From the NCBI RefSeq assembly GCF_004342005.1, contig NZ_SMBX01000004.1, forward strand, positions 1-64,000: DNA of 64,000 nucleotides. Reading direction: 5' to 3'. A model generated the notes under the pieces. The model did no database searches. It was not told where the DNA came from and worked only from the letters and a program-made list of their open reading frames with translations. The stretch comes from Paracandidimonas soli. GTDB taxonomy: Bacteria > Pseudomonadota > Gammaproteobacteria > Burkholderiales > Burkholderiaceae_B. Of the stretch, positions 1 through 7,110 are shown in pieces (the stretch's first letter is position 1; every line of letters begins with the position of its first letter). Position numbers and translations under genes: made by a program.

Positions 1-102
1 CACCCCCCGGATCATGGACGACTGGGGGCAGGAATCATGCCGGACCTGGCTGGCCAGAGTCCCGACTATCTCGGGACAGGAAGATAGTAACGGGGTTGTC
101 AT
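1..102 (-). CDS. Partial hypothetical protein (N-terminal 34 codons)
   Basis: Minus-strand frame opening with ATG at 102 and running off the left edge without a stop. A strong Shine-Dalgarno (AGGAGG, revcomp of about 108-115) sits at normal distance before the ATG, which is why I call it. The visible N-terminus (MTTPLLSSCPEIVGTLASQV) shows no motif I recognise. It lies downstream of, and on the same strand as, two other small-protein genes. Function is unknown, and the call rests on the ribosome site and the open frame only. Confidence 0.4.
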   Translation of the reverse strand, partial: MTTPLLSSCPEIVGTLASQVRHDSCPQSSMIRGV

Positions 103-146
103 GGCAGTTCCTCCTGCCCCGCCCGAAGGCAGGGGCGACGTACGCT

Positions 147-311
147 TTACCGATAATTCACATTGGGATAGGCATTCTTCAGGTATTCGATCAGTTGGCG
201 TTCCGTGCTGAGCGGATTCTGATGAAGCAGGATCTGGTGATTGCTCGACAACGGTTGCGTGATCGCAGGGATCGGCACGAGTGGCGCGGCTTGTCTGGTT
301 TCGGTTTTCAT
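147..311 (-). CDS. Small 54-aa hypothetical protein
   Basis: ATG at 311 is preceded by a good ribosome site (GAGGAAA) and the frame closes with TAA at 147-149, giving 54 residues. The protein is polar and Gln/Pro-rich in its first half (MKTETRQAAPLVPIPAITQP), with a C-terminal segment able to form a helix (TERQLIEYLKNAYPNVNYR). No membrane segment or signal peptide is visible. It lies 66 bases downstream of the PRC-barrel gene on the same strand and may be co-transcribed with it. Family not recognised. Confidence 0.55.
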   Translation of the reverse strand: MKTETRQAAPLVPIPAITQPLSSNHQILLHQNPLSTERQLIEYLKNAYPNVNYR

Positions 312-377
312 GGCGTTTCCTCTTTGGGGCGGTGATCCGCAGGAAGGAGAGCCTGCCTGCGGAAGCGCTACCCCGGT

Positions 378-815
378 TTATACGTACGTGCTGTGCGGCG
401 TGGTGCCGTAGTAATCGTGAATGCTTTTTTCCCAGATGGGATCGGCCATGTCGGGCCACTGGTCTTTCTCGAAACCAGGGGCTTGCTTCAGGCGATCTTT
501 GCTAGCGTCCAGGACAAAGCATTTCTTCGTGGTGTCCAGTGTCAGGGCGTTCCATGGCACGGCGAACAGCGAGGTGCCCATGCCCAGGAATCCACCGAAT
601 TCCAGCACGGCGTAGCTGACGCGGCCATGGCGCATATCCAGCATGATTTCCTTGATGTCGCCAAGTTTCTCTGCCTGCTTGTTGTAGACATCGTTGCCGA
701 TCAAGGTTTCGGCGCCCATGAGAGATGGTCCCGGACCAGTTTCATTACTGTTATGCGGCGCACTGGGCTGGAGTGATTTGTACATGCCGAAAGAATCTCG
801 AGTTTCGTAGTTCAT
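378..815 (-). CDS. PRC-barrel domain protein
   Basis: A 145-aa soluble protein whose middle (about residues 30-110) matches the PRC-barrel fold. It has the opening LIGNDVYNKQAEKLGDIKEI, then a MRHGRVSYAVLEFGGFLGMG strand pair and an FAVPWNAL segment. Stand-alone PRC-barrel proteins of this kind are common in Betaproteobacteria and tend to be stress- or stationary-phase-associated; the exact ligand is not known. The frame is open further upstream, but I chose the ATG at 815 because the domain lies downstream and the extension has no homology-like features. It is divergent from the hydrolase gene at 1045 across about 230 bases. Confidence 0.85.
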   Translation of the reverse strand: MNYETRDSFGMYKSLQPSAPHNSNETGPGPSLMGAETLIGNDVYNKQAEKLGDIKEIMLDMRHGRVSYAVLEFGGFLGMGTSLFAVPWNALTLDTTKKCFVLDASKDRLKQAPGFEKDQWPDMADPIWEKSIHDYYGTTPHSTYV

Positions 816-1044
816 GGCGGATCTCAGTGAATTTGCTGCGGTTTTGTCAGGACATGCCACGATTGGCAAAGTCAGACGATACGCACTCACCGTACCTGCT
901 CCGGCCGGATCGGTCTGTGCGGTACCCTACACAGCTGAACAATGAGGCTGCCGTGCGGTATTTTTCGCGCTGCTCTGTGCGCCATCAGACGGACGGGCTG
1001 TCGGCTTGCTGGGACACTTGAGCCAACGAACGGAGGTTCATGCC

Positions 1045-1866
1045 ATGCATACAGTGACGACAAATGACAATACCCGCCTTTATGTCAAAGATTGGGGGGA
1101 GGGAAGTCCGATTATTCTGATTCATGGCTGGCCCCTGTCCGCCGACAGTTGGGACGCACAGGCGATGGCCTTGGCGCAGGCCGGGCACCGGGTCATCGCC
1201 TACGACCGGAGAGGTTTCGGGCGCTCCGGCCAGCCGTGGGAAGGCTATGACTATGACACGCTGGCCGACGATCTTTCCGCGGTGATTCAGCAGACCGGCC
1301 TGCAAGATGTCACGCTGGTAGGTTTTTCCATGGGCGGCGGCGAGGTGGCCCGTTATATGTCCCGCCACGGCGGCCGCTCGGTGTCCAAGGCCGCGCTGGT
1401 ATCGTCGGTATTGCCGTTTCGGTTGCGCACCAGCGATAACCCAAGCGGAACGGAGCAGGCTGTGTTCGACAAGACGGAACGGGCGTTGATTGCAGACCGG
1501 GCCAAGTTTTTCACCGGCTTTTTCGACACGTTCTTTGGCGCCGCGCAGAACGGCCACATGATTAGCGGAGAATTGCTGGAATGGGCGCGCAGCGTCGCCA
1601 TGCAAGCCAGCCTGAAAGCCACAATCGCCAGCCTGAAATCGTTTTCGTCCACGGATTTTCGCGGCGATCTGGCGGCGTTCAACATCCCCACGCTCATCGT
1701 TCACGGGACAGCGGACAAGACCGTTCCCATCGACCAGTCCAGCCGGCTCGCCGCCAGGGGCATCGAGCACAGTACGCTGATCGAATACGATGGCGCGCCG
1801 CATGGCCTGTTCGTAACCGACCAGGGGCGGTTGACCAAAGACTTGCTCGCATTTATGGCCTGGTGA
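1045..1866 (+). CDS. Alpha/beta hydrolase, non-heme chloroperoxidase type
   Basis: A 273-aa single-domain alpha/beta hydrolase. Visible family marks are the oxyanion segment ILIHGWPLSADSW near residue 25, the nucleophile elbow VGFSMGGGE (Ser in GFSMG) near residue 95, the acid in IVHGTADKTVP, and the catalytic His in GAPHGLF close to the C-terminus. This arrangement is typical of cofactor-free haloperoxidase/esterase enzymes annotated as non-heme chloroperoxidase. In vivo they usually act as esterases or perhydrolases, and the true substrate is unknown. Start ATG at 1045 follows CGGAGG at 1031 with good spacing; an in-frame ATG at 1006 lacks one. Monocistronic. Confidence 0.88.
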   Translation: MHTVTTNDNTRLYVKDWGEGSPIILIHGWPLSADSWDAQAMALAQAGHRVIAYDRRGFGRSGQPWEGYDYDTLADDLSAVIQQTGLQDVTLVGFSMGGGEVARYMSRHGGRSVSKAALVSSVLPFRLRTSDNPSGTEQAVFDKTERALIADRAKFFTGFFDTFFGAAQNGHMISGELLEWARSVAMQASLKATIASLKSFSSTDFRGDLAAFNIPTLIVHGTADKTVPIDQSSRLAARGIEHSTLIEYDGAPHGLFVTDQGRLTKDLLAFMAW

Positions 1867-2292
1867 GCCGGGCGATGGCGTCGCTTCGCGCTTTCGCATG
1901 GCGTTTGCGCGCATGACGGGCCCAGGCCTGCGGATAACATGCGGCTTCCCGCCGTGGGGGATATTGGTGCTATCCTAGCCATAGCTGCCGGTGGCGATCG
2001 ACGCCCGGGTTGGCGCCTGCTTGCATAGGCCTTTTCATTGGCTGCAACCTTCAGCTGCACGCCGGGCTGGCTTGCCGCAGTCCATAGCCCTGGCTGGTAT
2101 TCCAGGTTTTCCGCTTTACTTCTTTCTTGGCCGGTCTCTCTTGTGTGGCGATCGACGCATCTGGCGTTCTCGTCGCGGCCTACAGGTGTTTTCTGTGCAG
2201 CGCTCGTGGGGTATGTCATAGACAGCCAGTTGATGGCCTGATGCTGAACGCCATCGCTATGTTCTTCTCCGGGCGCCACTAAGGAGTGTCAT
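1867..2292. other. 426-base intergenic region
   Basis: No coding frame on either strand looks real. The sequence GTGGCGATCGACGC occurs twice in the same orientation (1991-2004 and 2145-2158). The region must hold the promoter of the Crp/Fnr gene; no convincing -35/-10 pair is obvious. Confidence 0.5.
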
Positions 2293-3012
2293 ATGCCTAC
2301 TATGATGGATCCCCGGAGCAACAGCCTGCTCGCGGCGCTTCCAGAGGCCGAGTGGCTGCGGTTGAAGCCCATGCTCGAGCCGGTCGAGCTGCCGCTGGGC
2401 CGCGTGCTGTACGAGTCGGGCATGAAGTTAAGCCATGTCTATTTTCCTACCACCGCGATTGTCTCGCTTCTTTATGTGATGGTCAATGGCGCTTCGGCGG
2501 AAATCGCTGTGGTGGGCAGGGAGGGGCTGGTCGGCATTTCGTTGTTCATGGGCGGGGAAACCACCCCAAGCCGGGCCGTTGTGCAAAGCGCCGGCCATGG
2601 GTTCCGGCTCAGGGCTGACTGCATGAAGGACGAGTTCAACCGCGCCGGGCCTGTGCTGCACCTGCTGCTGCGCTATACCCAGGCCTTGCTCACCCAGATG
2701 GCGCAAACGGCGGTTTGCAACCGCCACCATTCTCTGGACCAGCAACTGTGCCGCTGGCTGCTTCTGAGCCTGGACCGGCTGTCTGGCGATGAAGTCGTGA
2801 TGACCCAGGAATTGATCGCCAACATGCTGGGCGTGCGCCGCGAAGGGGTGACCGAGGCGGCCTCAAGGTTGCAGGCGGCGGGCTTGATCCGCTACGCGCG
2901 CGGCCACATATTCGTGCTTGACCGGCCAGGACTGGAAAGCCGCACCTGCGAATGCTATGCGGTGGTCAAGAAGGAATATGATCGTCTGCTTCCCAGGCAA
3001 GAGGCGCTCTGA
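2293..3012 (+). CDS. Crp/Fnr-family transcriptional regulator
   Basis: A 239-aa protein with an N-terminal cyclic-nucleotide-binding-like beta-barrel (about 20-130: VLYESGMKLSHVYFPTTAIV, then EIAVVGREGLVGISLFMGG) and a C-terminal winged helix (about 165-225: ELIANMLGVRREGVTEAASR). There is no Fnr-type cysteine cluster, so it is probably not an Fe-S oxygen sensor. The canonical cAMP-contact arginine motif is also not evident, so the effector is unknown. Start ATG at 2293 follows AAGGAG at 2281. It stands alone between intergenic spaces. Confidence 0.88.
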   Translation: MPTMMDPRSNSLLAALPEAEWLRLKPMLEPVELPLGRVLYESGMKLSHVYFPTTAIVSLLYVMVNGASAEIAVVGREGLVGISLFMGGETTPSRAVVQSAGHGFRLRADCMKDEFNRAGPVLHLLLRYTQALLTQMAQTAVCNRHHSLDQQLCRWLLLSLDRLSGDEVVMTQELIANMLGVRREGVTEAASRLQAAGLIRYARGHIFVLDRPGLESRTCECYAVVKKEYDRLLPRQEAL

Positions 3013-3304
3013 CGCGCTTAGTCCGCCAGTTCAAGCGCATGCGCCAAGCGTGAAGGCCGTTCGCCTGTCTCTTGCCGGGATGCGCTCGACATCGGCCTGG
3101 ATGTCCGGGGCCACGTCAAAGGCCTGAGCCCGATGCAATACCGGATGCAGGCCTTCTTGTCTTGGCTTCCAATACCCAGCTTTTTCGAATCAGCTCATCT
3201 TGACCGCGCCACATCTGCGCCGTGCGGCGCATGGTGATGCAGAGCCAGCCGGGCAAAGCCGCTACCGATCAGCAACGTGCTGAGCGGCAAGCGGAAAGCG
3301 TACG

Positions 3305-3517
3305 TTACTGTGGGGTACGCTGCTTTTGCGGATCCGATTGCCCCAGCTTGTTCGAGGGGTCGGCCTTGTGCGGATCCGGTTGTCCGGGCTTGCCCGTGTG
3401 ATCGGTCTTTTGCGGCTTTTGATCCTCATGGAACTTCTTTTCGGGCGAAGGCGATTGCTCCTGGTTGCGCTTGTCGGTTGCGCCTGGAGTCGGATTGTTT
3501 TGGTTGGGGAATGTCAT
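3305..3517 (-). CDS. Small hydrophilic 70-aa hypothetical protein
   Basis: ATG at 3517 is preceded by AGAGGTAG, and the frame ends at 3305. The 70 residues are extremely polar and rich in Asn, Gln, Pro, Lys and Asp, with almost no hydrophobic core (opening MTFPNQNNPTPGATDKRN, then repeated DPHKADPSNK / GQSDPQKQ-type segments). It is probably intrinsically disordered. The amino-acid pattern is coherent and not that of a shadow frame. Neighbouring genes are also small stress or envelope proteins. No known domain. Confidence 0.6.
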   Translation of the reverse strand: MTFPNQNNPTPGATDKRNQEQSPSPEKKFHEDQKPQKTDHTGKPGQPDPHKADPSNKLGQSDPQKQRTPQ

Positions 3518-3768
3518 GGGACTACCTCTTGTGTTGTTGTGGCCGATTGCCACCCTTTCAACATGCGCCCTAATCCCGTAACTGTCTATCGACCAGTTGA
3601 AACAGTTAATCTTTTCTCATTGATGCCGGCAGCCTTCAGTTGGCTCGTGTTCGCCAACGCACAGACGGGCGAAGAGATTGGTTCCATAGTGGAGCCATCC
3701 ACGGTAGAAGCGCGACGCCGATCTGCGCAATGCCGCCACCGGAAACTCTGTGCATAAAGGTCAAAACC

Positions 3769-4083
3769 ATGAAAGTTTCATACCGCTTCCCGATGCTCGT
3801 GCTGGCCGCGGCAGCTTTTGCGCTGCTCGTTGGCTGCTCTTCGACTTCCTCGCGGGAAAGTACCGGCCAATATCTGGACGATACCGCCATTACTGCCAAA
3901 GTCAAAGCCGCCATCTTCAATGAACCCACGCTGAAATCGGCGGAAATCAATGTCGAGACATACAAGGGCAGAGTACAACTGAGCGGATTCGTGAGCACAC
4001 AAGCGGATATCAATACCGCCGTGTCCGTCACCAGGTCCGTCAGCGGCGTGACCTCTGTCAGAAATGACATGCGGCTGAAGTAA
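3769..4083 (+). CDS. BON-domain lipoprotein (OsmY/DolP-like)
   Basis: A 104-aa protein with a lipoprotein signal: positively charged start, hydrophobic stretch, then the lipobox LLVGC at about residue 21, so it is probably anchored to the outer membrane from the periplasmic side. The rest is one BON domain (about 35-104: DDTAITAKVKAAIFNEPTLK, then INVETYKGRVQLSGFV and a closing VRNDMRLK). BON domains bind phospholipid surfaces and are typical of osmotic or envelope stress proteins. Start ATG at 3769 has AAAGG eight bases upstream; the longer frame is unsupported. The next gene, a 49-aa membrane protein, follows 28 bases later, probably in the same transcript. Confidence 0.88.
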   Translation: MKVSYRFPMLVLAAAAFALLVGCSSTSSRESTGQYLDDTAITAKVKAAIFNEPTLKSAEINVETYKGRVQLSGFVSTQADINTAVSVTRSVSGVTSVRNDMRLK

Positions 4084-4111
4084 ACAGCCGCTCCAAGTCA
4101 GGAGAATCATC

Positions 4112-4261
4112 ATGCTATATACCGTTGCCGTCGCCATTTTCGTTCTTTGGCTGCTCGGCCTGGCCACCTCCACCACTCTTGGAGGCTATATCCATATTCT
4201 GCTATTGATCGCGCTTGCCGTCGTCGTGATCAGCTTCCTCAAGGGCCGACATCCTTTGTGA
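4112..4261 (+). CDS. Small membrane protein, lmo0937/DUF5670-like (49 aa)
   Basis: ATG at 4112 follows GGAGAA at 4101; TGA at 4259-4261. The 49-residue product has two hydrophobic segments (LYTVAVAIFVLWLLGLA, then a Gly turn, then IHILLLIALAVVVISFL) and a basic tail (KGRHPL). This two-helix layout with a TTLGGYIHILL turn matches the lmo0937/DUF5670 family of tiny stress-associated inner-membrane proteins. It lies just downstream of the BON lipoprotein and is probably co-transcribed. Its stop codon abuts a degenerate copy of a dispersed repeat. Confidence 0.75.
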   Translation: MLYTVAVAIFVLWLLGLATSTTLGGYIHILLLIALAVVVISFLKGRHPL

Positions 4262-4311
4262 CCATGCGCCGAAGCGCAAGTTTCGTTGTTCACGATTGGG
4301 TCAAGCTGCCA
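4260..4311 (+). repeat. Degenerate copy of the hairpin repeat (left part only)
   Basis: Starting GACCATGCGCC, this ~52-base stretch aligns with the 5' part of the repeats at 13481 (+) and 7110 (-) with roughly a dozen differences and no gaps. It retains GCGCAAG and GTTCACGA. The hairpin pairing is partly lost and the rest of the element is not recognisable downstream. An old, decayed copy. Confidence 0.55.
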
Positions 4312-4348
4312 TTGTCCGCATTCGCCCTTCTTCTACGAGGGAGTTTCT

Positions 4349-6931
4349 TCAGCGCCCGCACGCCCTTGCAATGTGTGCCAGCGCCGCTTCCACCTGATCA
4401 ATCAGGATCAGGCACAGATCGTCCGGCCGCAGGCGCGCGAGCGCGGTATCGATGGCCAGAAATTCTCCATTGATTTCATCGACATGCCGGGTGCGGGCGG
4501 CCTGGGCCAGGCCCTGGCGCAGCAGGGCGACGACCTCGCCGTCGGCGCGGCCGCGCTGGCAGGCGTCCTGATAGAGCACGGCCTCGTCGAAGGCCTGGCC
4601 CAGGATTTCGGTCTGCCTGCGGATATCCTCGTCGCGCCGGTCGCCGGCGCCGCTGATGACCACCAGGCGGCGGGCCGCCGGCATCGCTTCCACGGCCCGC
4701 ACCAGCGCCTCGATGGCATCGGGATTGTGGCCGTAATCGGCGATCAGCGTTGCGCCCCTGTAGTCGAACACGTTGAAGCGGCCGGGCGCGGTCACCGCGT
4801 CGCTGACGAAGCCGGCCAGGGCCTGTTCGATGATGTCCCACGACAGGCCCAGGGCCCAGCCGGCGGCCGTGGCCGCCATGGCGTTCTCGACCTGGAAGCC
4901 GACGCTGCCGTTGCGGGTCAGCGGAATCCGGCTGAAAGGAATGGCATGTTTCTCGCGGCCGTCCTGGCAGACCAGCGCGCCGGACTCGGCATAGACGACG
5001 CGCCGGTTCTGCGCGCGGTGCGTGGCCAGCACCGGGTTGGCCTTGTCGCGCGCGAAGAAGATCACATCGCCGGGACAGTGGCCGGCCATGCCGGCGACCA
5101 CGGGGTCGGCGGCGTTGAGCACTGCGGTGCCGCCGGGGGCGACGTTTTCCACGATGACGCGCTTGACCACGGCCAGCTCGTCGACGGTGGTGATGTAGTT
5201 CAGGCCCAGGTGGTCGCCCTGGCCGATGTTGGTGACCACGGCCACGTCGCACATATCGAAGCCCAGGCCTTCGCGCAGCACGCCGCCGCGCGCCGTTTCC
5301 AGTACGGCGGCGTCCACGTCAGGGTGCATCAGCACATTGCGCGCGCTGCGCGGACCTGAGCAGTCGCCTGTATCTATGCGCCTGCCTTGCACGTAGATGC
5401 CGTCGGTGCTGGTCATGCCGACGCGCTTGCCGCCGGCTTCGAAAATTCGGCCGATCAGGCGGCTGGTGGTGGTCTTGCCGTTGGTGCCGGCGATGGCGAC
5501 GAGCGGGATGCGGCCATTGTCCGGCGCTCCGTTCGGGCCGTTGCGGAACATCATGTCGATGATGGCCTCGCCCACCGCGCGGCCTTTGCCGAAGGAAGGA
5601 TCCAGATGCATGCGCAGTCCGGGCGCCGCGTTGACCTCGACGATGCCGCCCTGCTGTTCTTCCAGCGGACGCAGGATGGTTTCGCAGACGACATCGATGC
5701 CGGCGATGTCCAGGCCGACCGTCTGGGCGGCGGCGATGGCGGCGGCGGCCAGTTCCGGATGCACGTCGTCGGTCACGTCGGTGGCAGTGCCGCCGGTGGA
5801 CAGATTGGCGTTGTCGCGCAGGGCGACGCGCGCACCCAGCGGCGGCACCGAGTCGGCGCTATAGCCTTGTTCGGCCAGGCGGCCGAGGGCGACCTCATCG
5901 AAACGGATCTTGGTCAGCGAAGTGGAGTGGCCGTCCGAGCGGCGTGGGTCGCTGTTGACGATGTCCACCAGCTCGCGGACCGTATGCGCGCCGTCGCCGA
6001 CGATTGTCGGGGGATCGCGCCGGGCGGCGGCGATCAGCTTGTTGCCGATGACCAGGATGCGCCAGTCGTGGCCGGGCAGGTAGCGCTCGACCATGATGTC
6101 GTCGTACAGATCGCTGGCCAGCCTGTAGGCCGCGCGCACCCGCTCTTCGTTGTCCAGATTGACTGAAATGCCTTTTCCCTGGTTGCCGTTCTGCGGTTTG
6201 ACGACGACAGGCAGGCCCACTTCCTGCGCCGCGCGCCAGGCATCGTCCTCGTCTTCGACGGGACGGCCGATCGGCACAGGTACGCCGGCCGCATGCAGCA
6301 GACGCTTGGTCAGTTCCTTGTCCTGTGCGATGGATTCGGCGATGGCGCTGGTCAGGCTGGTTTCGGCGGCCTGGATGCGTTTCTGTCTGCTGCCCCAGCC
6401 GAACTGCACCAGACTGCCGCGCGTCAGCCGGCGGAATGGGATGCCGCGCGCCTGCGCCGCCGAGACGATGGCGCTGGTGGAAGGACCGAGCCGGATATCC
6501 TCGTTCAGCTCGCGCAGTTCCCCGAGCGCGCCCGCGAGATCGAACGGCGTGTCGTTCAGCGCCGCCAGGCACAACTGCTCGGCCCGTTCGAAGGCCAGCC
6601 GCCCAACGTCTTCTTCGGTGTATTCCACGACCACCTGGTAGACGCCGGCGTCGATGGTCCGGGTCGTGCGGCTGAACGTCACCGGACAGCCGGCCTGAGC
6701 CTGCAGGCCCAGCGCGGCGAATTCCAGCACGTGCGCCAGGGACACGGGATCGAGGGAGTCGTCGGGAACCAGGTGGCCGACTTCGGGAAAGCGCTCGCGC
6801 AGGCGGGCTTCGAAGCCGGGGAGCTGCTCGATGGCGCACTCGGCGCCCTGGCAGGTGACGATGGCCTGGATGGCCGTGCGCCGGCTCCACAGATTGGGGC
6901 CGCGCAATGCGCGGATGCGGGAAATATCCAT
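4349..6931 (-). CDS. cphA: Cyanophycin synthetase, full-length
   Basis: An 860-aa cyanophycin synthetase, which builds the multi-L-arginyl-poly-L-aspartate storage polymer by alternately adding Asp to the backbone and Arg to each Asp side chain, using one ATP per addition. Domains: N-terminal domain (1-160), ATP-grasp domain for Asp addition (about 200-470, Gly-rich loop KPQNGNQGKGIS at 246-256 and metal-binding EVNAAPGLRMHL near 433), and a Mur-ligase-like domain for Arg addition with an intact P-loop GTNGKTTT at 482-489. The C-terminal Mur domain is complete (DYGHNPDAIEAL). It is the last gene of the minus-strand cluster ABC transporter - DUF1854 - short CphA - CphA, 173 bases after the short paralogue. 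No cyanophycinase is visible nearby. Confidence 0.95.
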   Translation of the reverse strand: MDISRIRALRGPNLWSRRTAIQAIVTCQGAECAIEQLPGFEARLRERFPEVGHLVPDDSLDPVSLAHVLEFAALGLQAQAGCPVTFSRTTRTIDAGVYQVVVEYTEEDVGRLAFERAEQLCLAALNDTPFDLAGALGELRELNEDIRLGPSTSAIVSAAQARGIPFRRLTRGSLVQFGWGSRQKRIQAAETSLTSAIAESIAQDKELTKRLLHAAGVPVPIGRPVEDEDDAWRAAQEVGLPVVVKPQNGNQGKGISVNLDNEERVRAAYRLASDLYDDIMVERYLPGHDWRILVIGNKLIAAARRDPPTIVGDGAHTVRELVDIVNSDPRRSDGHSTSLTKIRFDEVALGRLAEQGYSADSVPPLGARVALRDNANLSTGGTATDVTDDVHPELAAAAIAAAQTVGLDIAGIDVVCETILRPLEEQQGGIVEVNAAPGLRMHLDPSFGKGRAVGEAIIDMMFRNGPNGAPDNGRIPLVAIAGTNGKTTTSRLIGRIFEAGGKRVGMTSTDGIYVQGRRIDTGDCSGPRSARNVLMHPDVDAAVLETARGGVLREGLGFDMCDVAVVTNIGQGDHLGLNYITTVDELAVVKRVIVENVAPGGTAVLNAADPVVAGMAGHCPGDVIFFARDKANPVLATHRAQNRRVVYAESGALVCQDGREKHAIPFSRIPLTRNGSVGFQVENAMAATAAGWALGLSWDIIEQALAGFVSDAVTAPGRFNVFDYRGATLIADYGHNPDAIEALVRAVEAMPAARRLVVISGAGDRRDEDIRRQTEILGQAFDEAVLYQDACQRGRADGEVVALLRQGLAQAARTRHVDEINGEFLAIDTALARLRPDDLCLILIDQVEAALAHIARACGR

Positions 6932-6980
6932 GACGCCTGTTCTTCTATCCTGTTTTTCCGGTCGGTCTCGTGAAATGTTC

Positions 6981-7110
6981 GTGAGTCACTCCCGCCTGAA
7001 GTCGGGAGCTTCCTCGCCACAATACGGGGGCGCCTTCGGCGCCTTAAAAACACTGCCTCGCTCGACCTCGTCGTAAACGACGAGGCTTGCGCTTTGGCGC
7101 GTGGTCAAAC
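6981..7110 (-). repeat. 130-bp hairpin-rich repeat (copy 2), IS200/IS605-end-like
   Basis: Read on the minus strand this element matches the copy at 13481-13611 almost base for base. It contains three stem-loops: CCTCGTCG-TTTA-CGACGAGG, GGCGCC-GAA-GGCGCC and CTCCCG-(8)-CGGGAG. Loop and spacer bases differ between copies while stems are kept. The first bases (GTTTGACC) overlap the stop codon of the short cphA gene; the last shared bases are GACTCAC. The terminal hairpin followed by GAGTGACTCAC resembles the right ends (omega-RNA region) of IS200/IS605-type elements. No transposase gene is present. Confidence 0.7.

Noticed and set aside
4286-5359. Long plus-strand frame opposite cphA (357 codons)
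   Set aside because: Antisense shadow of the CphA gene; high-GC third-position bias leaves such frames open, with no ribosome site or domain.
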